59,669 nucleotides of DNA, from positions 1-59,669 of the forward strand of contig CAITNQ010000533.1 of assembly GCA_903893785.1 (NCBI GenBank), read 5' to 3'. Under the pieces are notes generated by a model. That model was not told the origin of the DNA and searched no databases. It saw only the letters and a program-made list of their open reading frames with translations. The position numbers and the translations under genes were made by a program. This document shows positions 33,337 through 41,292 of the stretch, in pieces; position 1 is the stretch's first letter, and every line of letters begins with the position of its first letter. The DNA is from an uncultured Gemmatimonadota bacterium. Its GTDB lineage: Bacteria > Latescibacterota > UBA2968 > UBA8231.

Positions 33337-34407
33337 TCAACTCGCCGGATCGATCTGCAGCAGGGGAGGCCCGGTTACCGCGGCGGGGTCATCAGGAGCC
33401 TCTGAACCCAGCACGAAGATCGTGCGCTGGCGGCCATTGAGATTGACCGCGACAGCCGCCATGACCTCAAGGGGCACCTCGTGTTGACGGAGCATGGTCG
33501 CGAATCGCGACGCGTCGGCCACGACCACGACGACCGTGCCTCCCGGTACCAGTGCGCGCGTCCACTGGCGGATCTCGGCCAACCGCGGGTCACCCGCGAA
33601 ACCAATGACGCTGCCGGCCACTTCGTCGCCCACCGGCCAGTGCTCGCCGTCCATCAGGACAGTGGCCGAAGCCGGCAGGTGTGGCAACGTATCGACCAGG
33701 TTGAGGCACCATTCGGCACCGCACGCGGGCATGACGACATCAGCCCAAACGGGCGGCGTCCGCAGCAGCAGCACCCGATCACCAGGGCCGATGCCGGCCA
33801 GACGCGCCACGCAGTACGCCAGGGGATCGCCGTCGTCCGCAGCCGGCAGGCGCACTCCCAGATGGGCCCGGCGGCCGTCGACCTGCAGCGCCAGGTGCAT
33901 GGCCGTGGACACCGGTCGACGCCGCAGTCCGGCGCCTTCACAGAGCGCCGTCTCCGCGGCTTGGGCCAACTCGGCGGCCTGGAATCGATGCGGTCCCTGC
34001 ACCGTGGCACTCAGCTGGAAAGTGCTTGGGTCAATGTCCGGCTGGAGCCCCCGCAGCAGGCGGCCGACGGCGCCGAAGGACAGGCCAGCCAGCATGGAGG
34101 TGACCCGCGCCAGACCGGGTTGGCCCACGGTGACCCCGTCGATTTCGGCCAACTGGGCATACACGCCTCGAACCGAACCGAGGGTCTGCAAGTGGCGCGG
34201 CGAGCGCTCGTACACGAACGACACCCGCCCTTGGCGACGCCCTTGGTGGACCCGAACGGCGGTGACACCGGGCAGGCGCTCGGTGATCTCGTCAGCCACC
34301 ACGGGCTCGAGCCCCGGAATCGCGGTGGCGTAGAACCGTGTGACGCGGTCTTGGGGGGCCGCACCGGTCAACGGCGGGCCGGGTCGATGCGCACCAGTCC
34401 GTGGCAT
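33337..34407 (-). CDS. THUMP-domain protein with degenerate methyltransferase domain
   Basis: 356 aa from the ATG at 34407; a TTG at 34371 overlapping the upstream stop is an equal alternative. The N-terminus matches RlmL/TrmN-type THUMP proteins (RFYATAIPGLEPVVADE; a THUMP core around 120-190). The C-terminal Rossmann-like half lacks the SAM-binding DPFCGSG motif (TPPVWADV stands there) and the catalytic NPPY/DPPY motif. It keeps RALVPGGTVVVVVAD-like strands. It probably binds RNA but cannot methylate in the usual way. It is last in the M16 peptidase cluster. Confidence 0.8.
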   Translation of the reverse strand: MPRTGAHRPGPPLTGAAPQDRVTRFYATAIPGLEPVVADEITERLPGVTAVRVHQGRRQGRVSFVYERSPRHLQTLGSVRGVYAQLAEIDGVTVGQPGLARVTSMLAGLSFGAVGRLLRGLQPDIDPSTFQLSATVQGPHRFQAAELAQAAETALCEGAGLRRRPVSTAMHLALQVDGRRAHLGVRLPAADDGDPLAYCVARLAGIGPGDRVLLLRTPPVWADVVMPACGAEWCLNLVDTLPHLPASATVLMDGEHWPVGDEVAGSVIGFAGDPRLAEIRQWTRALVPGGTVVVVVADASRFATMLRQHEVPLEVMAAVAVNLNGRQRTIFVLGSEAPDDPAAVTGPPLLQIDPAS

Positions 34408-35663
34408 TGGGGGTCCAATCCGGTCAAGAGGGCATCGCGCACCCGGACCATGTCCAGCCGCTCGTGCGCCGTCAACAAGTCAAAGGGGTGGGAACCGCAC
34501 GTAACGGCGCTGTGCATCAGCTGCACACAACTCTCCACCTGATCGAAGGCCTGCACCAGATGGCCCCAGGCCTTGCAGCGCGCGGTCTCGAAGTGCTCGG
34601 CCAGCACGGGCAGGGCCCGCGCCGGCTGCAACTCGGCCAGCACGGCTTCGATCAGGGCCAGCGGGTCCGGCGCATCGCCCCCCACCAGCGTGAAGGCGAA
34701 CCAGGGCTCCAGGTTCACGTCCGTGCCGAAGCTGCCCGAATCGATCACGCCGTCAGCATAGCAGCGCTGGTAGAAGTCGCTGGCCGATCCGAAGAGAATG
34801 TCCAGGGCCACCTCCAGGGCTAGCTCCCGCTCCAGGAGAGCCAGGCCGCGCTGGCCCACGCGCGGGTCCGGGAAGACCAGCAGTCGGTGCGGCAGGACCA
34901 CTGGCAGGCGGGCCTGGCGTTGTCCGCGCACCGCAGCCCGCACCCGTCGACGACGTGGCCGGCGTTGTCCGGGGCCCGGCACGTCCAGCCCGTGGTGCCG
35001 CAGCCAACCGTCGACGCGGGCGGCCAGTTCGGGTCCGTCGACATCGCCGCAGACGCACAGCACGGCGTTGGCTGGATGGTAGTAGGCCTCATGCAGGCGC
35101 GCCAGACAGGCCAGATCGAGTTGGGCGATATTGGTGGCCGTGCCGGCGATGTCGGTGGCCAGGGCGTGCCCGGGGTACAGGGCGTCCATGGCGCACAGAT
35201 AACCCACCCATTCCAGGCTGTCACCGTACAGGTCGATCTCGCGCGCGATGATTTCACGCTCGCGGGCAATCCCCCGCGCCGTCAGGTGCGGCACGAAAGC
35301 CAGCTCCAGCAGCAACTCCAGCGCCTCGGGCAGATGCTCTGGTCCACTACACTGGAAGCTGGTCTGCGTGCAGGTAGTGTGCGCGTCGATGTCGACACCG
35401 AGACGGGCGAAGCGCTCACTGATATCGCCACCGGGTTTGGCGAAAAGCCGATGCTCGAGGAAGTGGGCCGCGCCGGCCGGTACATGCTTACTCGGCATCC
35501 CGCCGCCGGATGGAATGATCGTGTCGATGGAGCCGGCTTCCACCGACAGCACCGCGGCCTTCTGCCGCAGGCCGGGCCGACGCAGCACGTGCACCGGTAA
35601 CCCGCCGGCGACGCGACCGGACCAGCAGCCATCTCCCAACCGCACCCGTACACGACCGTTCAC
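34368..35663 (-). CDS. M16-family zinc peptidase, active type
   Basis: 431 aa. The M16 zinc motif HxxEH is present as HFLEHRLF in the first domain, and the third ligand Glu lies in EREIIAREIDLY. GTATNIAQLDLACLARLHEAYYHPANAVLCVCGDV is the typical insulinase continuation. The C-terminal half is the inactive second domain. The ATG overlaps the stop of the companion M16 gene by 4 bp (ATGA). It resembles the YmfH-like member of the YmfF/YmfH pairs of Firmicutes. No signal peptide, so probably cytoplasmic. Confidence 0.9.
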   Translation of the reverse strand: MNGRVRVRLGDGCWSGRVAGGLPVHVLRRPGLRQKAAVLSVEAGSIDTIIPSGGGMPSKHVPAGAAHFLEHRLFAKPGGDISERFARLGVDIDAHTTCTQTSFQCSGPEHLPEALELLLELAFVPHLTARGIAREREIIAREIDLYGDSLEWVGYLCAMDALYPGHALATDIAGTATNIAQLDLACLARLHEAYYHPANAVLCVCGDVDGPELAARVDGWLRHHGLDVPGPGQRRPRRRRVRAAVRGQRQARLPVVLPHRLLVFPDPRVGQRGLALLERELALEVALDILFGSASDFYQRCYADGVIDSGSFGTDVNLEPWFAFTLVGGDAPDPLALIEAVLAELQPARALPVLAEHFETARCKAWGHLVQAFDQVESCVQLMHSAVTCGSHPFDLLTAHERLDMVRVRDALLTGLDPQCHGLVRIDPARR

Positions 35664-36952
35664 GCCGGGCCGCCGGCCAGCAGGTACACGGTGTCCAGCC
35701 GCAGCTCGGCCGCAGCGGCGGCCACGGCCGCGCGGTCCACAGCTGCCAGCGACTCCCGCACGGCCTGGCGGCCCAGGGGAATGCCCGCCAGCAGATTGCG
35801 GTACCCCAGGCGCACCAGAGCGGCCCGATCGTCGTCCAGTGCCGCCAGGCGGTTCAGCAACAGGTTCCGGGCGCCCTGCAACTCGGCGGGCCGGACGTGG
35901 CCCGCGGCAAGGTGCCCTCGCTGCGCCTCGATGGCGTCAACCACGGCATCGCTAGCGGCCGCCTCCACGCCGGCGGCGACAAAGACCAGTCCCGAAAGGG
36001 GTTCCAGGTGCGAACCGATATAGTAGCACAGGCCGGCACGCTCGCGGATATGGCGGAACAGACGCGACCCCGAATCGCCGCCCCACACCAGGTTGAAGAG
36101 CGCGAGGGCCGGGTATGCCGGGCTTCCCAGGCGAGTCCTGGTCCGGTAACCCAGCACCAGGCGGGCCTGGCTGACCGGCTGCTGCTCGGTCACCCGACGC
36201 GGCCGACGGCGGCGGCGCGGTGGCCTCCCCAGGGGTTCCGCCCAAGCCGCGGCCGACTCGCCCCCCCAACCCGTCAGCGCCTCCAGGCCGACATCGGGGC
36301 GCGGCCCCAGATAGCCGCTGACGAACACGTCGACCGGGCATTGTGCCAGCGCGTCGCGGTAGAAGCGCATCAGCGGCCGTGGACGGATGCCCGGCAGCGC
36401 GGCAGCGTCGCCCAGGCACGACAGGCCGCAGGCTTCGCCCGCACACATCAACTCTATGCACCGGCGCTGCGCCCACGCTGACTTGTCGTTGTAGAGGCTG
36501 GCCAATTGCAGCCGCAGAGAGGCCTTCTCCTGGCGTAGCCAGTCGGCGCGGAACCCGCCCTCCACCTCCACGGGGGCGGTCGCCAACTCGGCCAGCAGGG
36601 CCAGACCCGGAGTCAGCAGGTCCGTTCCCGGCCGACTCACGTAACGGGGGTCGAGAACCTCGAGGAACAGGTGCAGCAATTGCCACCCGCCCATCTGCTC
36701 GACTTCGGCGCCGACCACAGCCCCATCCAGCGCGTCCACGGCACGGCCCAGGCTGGCCATGTCCGGGTAGCTGCGCGTCCCCCGCTCAAGCAACCGAGCT
36801 GCTAGCGCCAGGCGCGTGTTGTCGCCCGAACGCAGCGGCAGGCGCAGGTAGAGGTCGGCCCGCACGGTTTTGAACCGGGACGAGGGGCTCAGGTGGAGGC
36901 GACAACCGGGCCGCGGTGACGTGCTGACGAAGTCGTCGCCACCGGCACTCAT
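35660..36952 (-). CDS. M16-family peptidase homologue without metal ligands
   Basis: 430 aa from an ATG. The same M16 fold is recognisable (LPLRSGDNTRLALAARLLERGTRSYPDM; GSPAYPALALFNLVWGGDSGSRLFRHIRERAGLCYYIGS), but the HxxEH position reads LLERGT, so zinc cannot bind. This is the non-catalytic (YmfF-like) partner of the downstream active M16 protein, and the two are expected to form a heterodimer. An Arg-rich run (PPRRRRRPRR) lies mid-protein. The gene follows the 368-aa unknown by 16 nt. Confidence 0.88.
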   Translation of the reverse strand: MSAGGDDFVSTSPRPGCRLHLSPSSRFKTVRADLYLRLPLRSGDNTRLALAARLLERGTRSYPDMASLGRAVDALDGAVVGAEVEQMGGWQLLHLFLEVLDPRYVSRPGTDLLTPGLALLAELATAPVEVEGGFRADWLRQEKASLRLQLASLYNDKSAWAQRRCIELMCAGEACGLSCLGDAAALPGIRPRPLMRFYRDALAQCPVDVFVSGYLGPRPDVGLEALTGWGGESAAAWAEPLGRPPRRRRRPRRVTEQQPVSQARLVLGYRTRTRLGSPAYPALALFNLVWGGDSGSRLFRHIRERAGLCYYIGSHLEPLSGLVFVAAGVEAAASDAVVDAIEAQRGHLAAGHVRPAELQGARNLLLNRLAALDDDRAALVRLGYRNLLAGIPLGRQAVRESLAAVDRAAVAAAAAELRLDTVYLLAGGPA

Positions 36953-36968
36953 CGACCCCTGGCCCGGC

Positions 36969-38075
36969 TCACTGCAACCGCTTGCGGAACTCGCCCAGCT
37001 GATAGAACGCCACGTGAGCGAAGTCAGCGAACCCGGGACGGAGCCGGTAACGATCTTCGTCCTGCACGACGAAGTAGTTGCGCCAGAGGCCCTCCAGGAC
37101 CATTTCGAGGAAGGTCTGCGAACTGCGTGCCGCCTTGGCGATGAACCGGGAAGCCTGCTGCCGTTCGTGCAGCTCACCCCAGGTGAACCAGCGGTCCAGT
37201 TCGGGCTGCAACTGGGCGTCGAAGAACAGGTAGAGCACGCTGACCTGCTGCGGGAACAGGTAGCGGACGATGTCGCCCTGAAGAACCCACAGGCCACCGA
37301 AACGACGGCTGGCTCGTTCGTAATCGACCAGCTCGACGAACTCCTCGCGCTGTGCGGCGAAGTCGGCGGGCGAGTAGAAAATGGGTTTCTCGTCGGTGTA
37401 GCCCTCCATGAAGGCTTCCACCCGCCGGTCCGATTCGGCCCCGGTGTAGCAGAAATCCAGCTTGGGCACAGACCCCGGAATGGCCTGCGGTCTGACGTAG
37501 AACTTGTGGTTCTCGTACCGCCCCACTTCCTGCTGCAGGTGGCGGCGGACCTTCTCAATGCGGTTACGGTGGGCGCTGTGGTACAGGCCGTCCTCGCGCA
37601 GATACTGGGTGACCGACTGGTATGACACCACCTGGCCGATCTCCAGCAGATTGCGTTCGCGGTTCAGGAAGGCACACTGTATACCTTCGTAGGCGGCCGC
37701 AAAGGACTCGCGGATGGATTCGCGTTCAGCGGGCCGCTGATCCGCCTTGGGGAAACGCACGGTCAGGCGATCGATCTCACCCGACACCAGCCCCCGCCGC
37801 TGGGCTTCGTGGAACAGCTCGAAGGCGTTGCGGATCAACTCCTTCTGGCTGCCTTCGCCGAACGTCAGGCGACCGATCTCCAGACGCGTGGCCACGCCAA
37901 TGCCCTGGATATCGGTCTGCAGCCGAGCGCGACCGCCGTGGCTGCCAAGCATCCACGTTGAGCGCGCGTAGGCTTTCGCCAGTTCATCGAACTCCGAGCG
38001 GACCTTGCGCGTGTACTGGAAGTGCGCACTGGGCTCGAAAAAGGCAGTGATGTCGAAAACCGTCAGCAGGGACAT
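36969..38075 (-). CDS. Hypothetical 368-aa soluble protein
   Basis: Not recognised. The ATG at 38075 has GGAG 8 nt upstream. The sequence begins MSLLTVFDITAFFEPS and has no signal or membrane segment; it looks alpha/beta and aromatic-rich (HKFYVRPQ; LWRNYFVVQDEDRYRLRPGF). No known motif is seen. The composition is somewhat less Ala-rich than its neighbours. It lies in the cluster ABC exporter, this gene, inactive M16, active M16 and THUMP protein, all co-directional with short gaps or overlaps, suggesting a shared pathway. Confidence 0.8.
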   Translation of the reverse strand: MSLLTVFDITAFFEPSAHFQYTRKVRSEFDELAKAYARSTWMLGSHGGRARLQTDIQGIGVATRLEIGRLTFGEGSQKELIRNAFELFHEAQRRGLVSGEIDRLTVRFPKADQRPAERESIRESFAAAYEGIQCAFLNRERNLLEIGQVVSYQSVTQYLREDGLYHSAHRNRIEKVRRHLQQEVGRYENHKFYVRPQAIPGSVPKLDFCYTGAESDRRVEAFMEGYTDEKPIFYSPADFAAQREEFVELVDYERASRRFGGLWVLQGDIVRYLFPQQVSVLYLFFDAQLQPELDRWFTWGELHERQQASRFIAKAARSSQTFLEMVLEGLWRNYFVVQDEDRYRLRPGFADFAHVAFYQLGEFRKRLQ

Positions 38076-38125
38076 GCGTTGCACTCCGGCGGCCCGAGGC
38101 CGCAAGCGCCGCGTGAGCGGCCGTC

Positions 38126-39904
38126 TCAGCTGGCCTGGGCGAGACTCTCGATCCGCTGGTCGCGCTCTTCTTTACGCTTCTTGGCCCACTCAGGGTCGTA
38201 CAACTCGCGGTACAGGCCTTCCTGGACGATCAGTTCATCGTGCGTACCCACCTGCTCGACATGCCCCTCCTGCAGCACGACGATCTTGTTGGCGTTCTTG
38301 ATCGTCGACAGACGATGGGCGATGACGAAGGTGGTTCGGTCTTTCATCAGGTGGACCAGGGCTTCCTGAACCTTGGTCTCGGACACCGTGTCCAGGGCCG
38401 AGGTGGCCTCGTCCAGGACCAGGATGCGGGGGTTGCGGATCAGCGCCCTGGCGATGGCGATACGCTGGCGCTGGCCACCCGACAGACGCGCGCCACTGGA
38501 GCCGATCAACGATCGGTATCCATCGGGCAGGGTGCAGATGAACTCGTGGGCATTGGCCTGGCGGGCCGCTTCCTCGATCTCCTCGAGTGTCGCTTCGGGT
38601 TTGCCGTAGCGGATGTTGTCCAGGATCGTGCCGCGGAAGAGATGGGTCTCCTGCAGCACAATGCTCATCTGGTCGCGCAGGGCTCGCAGCGAGAATTCCT
38701 GGATGTCGCGGCCATCGATGGTGATGTCACCCGAGTTGCGGTCGTAGAAGCGCGCGATCAGGTTCGCAATGGTCGTCTTGCCCGAGCCACTCGGGCCCAC
38801 GAAGGCAACCATCTCGCCCGGGTTGGCGACAAAGGACACGTCTTTGAGGACCTGGTCGCCCTGATCGTAGGCGAAGTTGACATTCCGGAACACCACATTG
38901 CCTTGCAGCGCCGAGCGGATCCCGTCAGGGCGGTCTTCGACCTCGGGCTGGGTGTCCATGATTTCGAAGACCCGACGGATGCCGACTTTGGCCGGCAGAA
39001 TCTGCTGCACCACGCCGATCAGCTCCGACACGGGTGCGTACAGCATGCCGACGTAGGTCATCAGCCGGATGTAGTCTTCCAGCGTCACCTTGGGGTCGTT
39101 GATCACCTGGAAACCGCACACGACCATGACCAGAATCTGGCCCGCATAGCTGATGTTGCCGGTGGTGTGGCCCCAGATCGTCGACAGGTTCCCCGAGTAC
39201 ATGCCGATGTCGTAGTTCTCGCGCAGTTGAGTGATCAGCGCCCGGCTTTCCCGCAATTCGCCCGAGTGCGACTTGACCATCTTCATCGCCCCGAGCACTT
39301 CGCTGATCTTGCCGTACACCTGGGACATCTTCTCGGATGACTTCCACGCATAGTGCGAAATGCGCTCGCGGAAGAAGAAGTAACCCAGGAAATGCAGCGG
39401 CATCACCAGGACGGCCACCGTGGCAATGCGCGGGCTGTCGTAAAAGAGAACAACCAGCAGGAAGATGGCCTTGAACACCGAGATCAACGTGTTCAGGGCC
39501 GTGCCCGTCACCAGGGCGGTCACCCAGTTGACGTCGTTCATCATGCGCGAGATGATCTCGCCCGATGAGCGCGACTCGTAGAACCCCAGGGACAGCCGCT
39601 GCAGGTGGTCGTACATGCGCCGACGCAGGTCGAACACCAGCCGCCCACCGAGCACCCGCATCTGGTACGAGTAGAGGAAGGAGATCAGGCTGGTGGCCAC
39701 CTGAATCCCGACCAATACCAGAATGCAGACAATGAAGAGGTGGGCGTTCTTGTCCGGCAGAGCTCGGCCGATAAGCTTGGCCGACCACACCGGGGTCACC
39801 AGCCCCAGCACGGTCAACGCCAGCAGAGTCAGCGAGGCGAGCGTCAGCAGGCCGCGGTATGGAGCGACAATCTCATAAAGCCGCTGCCACAGATTCCTTC
39901 TCAT
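38126..39904 (-). CDS. MsbA-like ABC exporter (fused permease/ATPase)
   Basis: 592 aa. The N-terminal half has six transmembrane helices (first at about 19-41, YRGLLTLASLTLLALTVLGL). The C-terminal nucleotide-binding domain has Walker A GPSGSGKTT, Q-loop SIVLQETHLF, signature LSGGQRQRIAIARAL, Walker B ILVLDEATSALD and the H-loop IAHRLSTI. The typical half-transporter works as a homodimer exporting lipids, lipopolysaccharide core or drugs. The substrate is not given by sequence. The last 20 residues are charged. It starts the minus-strand cluster; the start codon has only a weak ribosome-binding site. Confidence 0.92.
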   Translation of the reverse strand: MRRNLWQRLYEIVAPYRGLLTLASLTLLALTVLGLVTPVWSAKLIGRALPDKNAHLFIVCILVLVGIQVATSLISFLYSYQMRVLGGRLVFDLRRRMYDHLQRLSLGFYESRSSGEIISRMMNDVNWVTALVTGTALNTLISVFKAIFLLVVLFYDSPRIATVAVLVMPLHFLGYFFFRERISHYAWKSSEKMSQVYGKISEVLGAMKMVKSHSGELRESRALITQLRENYDIGMYSGNLSTIWGHTTGNISYAGQILVMVVCGFQVINDPKVTLEDYIRLMTYVGMLYAPVSELIGVVQQILPAKVGIRRVFEIMDTQPEVEDRPDGIRSALQGNVVFRNVNFAYDQGDQVLKDVSFVANPGEMVAFVGPSGSGKTTIANLIARFYDRNSGDITIDGRDIQEFSLRALRDQMSIVLQETHLFRGTILDNIRYGKPEATLEEIEEAARQANAHEFICTLPDGYRSLIGSSGARLSGGQRQRIAIARALIRNPRILVLDEATSALDTVSETKVQEALVHLMKDRTTFVIAHRLSTIKNANKIVVLQEGHVEQVGTHDELIVQEGLYRELYDPEWAKKRKEERDQRIESLAQAS

Positions 39905-40408
39905 TGTCGGCTGTCCGATAGCAATGCCTGGTTGGCCCGCCGGCCGGCGCCCGCCCGGTTGTCGGGATTGCCGCCTGCCCGTCGACGGTATGTGCAGCGG
40001 CCGCCATGTCGGGGCGCAGGACTGCCCCACCGGTACGTTACGCAGGACACGTCTTCGCTCCCAGGCTCAGACCCAACGCAACCGGTGGAAGATGGTTTGC
40101 AGGAGGAGGTACGGGAACCGCAGGCTCCCGGGCGGCAGCAGGACAACGCCCGCTGCGGGTGCGGGCTCGAGGCGCCAGGGCGCGGCCATTGGCCTGGCCC
40201 GGCAGACCGTTGCGGGTCGATGGCGGAAGTCTCCATGAGCTTGCCGGCGGGTAATGTACGGCCACTGCTGGGAAAGGGCAAGCTCAGGCGGGCTCGCCCC
40301 GCCCCGGCCCGACAGCCCGACGGCCACGCCCCCGCCGCGCTTGTGCCGCCCACGCCGGACGGCTATCTTCTCGGCCCTCGCCACCTGCCTCCCATCCAGG
40401 GTCTGCCC
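39905..40408. other. Gene-free interval (about 500 bp) between the ABC exporter and trmJ
   Basis: The interval has open frames on both strands but no Shine-Dalgarno/start pair I trust and no recognisable product. An AGGAGGAGG run near 40100 is not followed by a start codon within range. The trmJ frame is open through much of it, so a longer trmJ N-terminus cannot be excluded. Confidence 0.4.
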
Positions 40409-41155
40409 GTGCGCTCACTACCCAATGTACGCGTTGTCCTGGTGGAACCGGCCAGTCCCGGTAACATCGGCTCGACGGCCAGAGTGCTGCGCAACACCGG
40501 TATCGACCGTCTGGTGCTGGTCAATCCGGGTGACTGGGACCGCCCCGAGGCGCGCTGGTTGGCCCACGGCTCGGAGGCAGTACTCGACCAGGCCCTCGTG
40601 GTTCCGGACCTGGCGACCGCGGTCGCCGACGCCCATCTGGTGGTGGGCACCACCCACCGCACGGGCAAGCAGCGCGAGGTAGATGCGCACCCCCGCGAGA
40701 CCCTCGCCGAGGTGGCCAGAGTTGCGCTGACGCACCAGGTGGCGCTGGTCTTCGGCCGTGAGAAAGATGGCCTGTGGCACGATGAACTGGCCCTGTGCCA
40801 TCAGCTGGTGCGTTTCCCCTCCGCGGTGGAGCATCCGTCGTTCAACCTGTCCCACGCGGTGCTGCTGTGCACGTACGAGCTGTTCCACGCCTCCCAGGGA
40901 GCGCGGCCACGGCCGCATCGGCACCTGGCCACCGCAGCCGACCGCGAGGAGTTCTACCGTCATCTGCTAGCGGCGTTGACCGCGATCGAGTTCAGGCCGT
41001 TCAACGACGACCCGCGGAACTTCTCGCGCGCCCTCCGGCGCGTCTTCAACCGCATGGACCTGGACGACCGCGACCTGCGTCTGCTGCACCGGCTGTGCGG
41101 TCAGGTAACCAAGTTCGCCGAGCGCCACCTGCCACCCGCGGCGTCGGACGCCTGA
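40409..41155 (+). CDS. trmJ: TrmJ-type tRNA 2'-O-methyltransferase (SPOUT)
   Basis: 248 aa from a GTG with CCAGGG 8 nt upstream. It starts NVRVVLVEPASPGNIGSTARVLRNTG, the standard TrmJ/TrmH-like beginning. SPOUT knot motifs follow: VVGTTHRTGK, LVFGREKDGLW (G-loop) and FNLSHAVLLCTYEL. The C-terminal helical extension (FSRALRRVFNRMDL) matches TrmJ rather than TrmL. It methylates the ribose at tRNA position 32. The last 12 codons are inside the 59-bp tandem duplication. Confidence 0.92.
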   Translation: MRSLPNVRVVLVEPASPGNIGSTARVLRNTGIDRLVLVNPGDWDRPEARWLAHGSEAVLDQALVVPDLATAVADAHLVVGTTHRTGKQREVDAHPRETLAEVARVALTHQVALVFGREKDGLWHDELALCHQLVRFPSAVEHPSFNLSHAVLLCTYELFHASQGARPRPHRHLATAADREEFYRHLLAALTAIEFRPFNDDPRNFSRALRRVFNRMDLDDRDLRLLHRLCGQVTKFAERHLPPAASDA

Positions 41156-41238
41156 ACCGAGCGACCGGCGCACGGCCCGAGCGCCACCTGCCACCCACGG
41201 CGTCGGACACCTGAAACGAGCGACCGGCGCACGGCCCG
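41121..41238. repeat. 59-bp tandem duplication spanning the trmJ stop
   Basis: AGCGCCACCT at 41121 recurs at 41180, and GCGACCGGCG at 41161 recurs at 41220; the period is 59. The first copy includes the last trmJ codons (RHLPPAASDA and the stop) and downstream DNA, and the second repeats them out of the gene. Copies differ at a few positions. Confidence 0.85.
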
Positions 41239-41292
41239 AGCGCCATGGCCGGGCCGGCGCCAGACCATGGCCGCGCGCCAGACCCCGGCGTC

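Noticed and set aside
39901..40353. 150-aa minus-strand ORF in the gap upstream of trmJ
   Set aside because: Low-complexity, no ribosome-binding site and no homology-like motifs.
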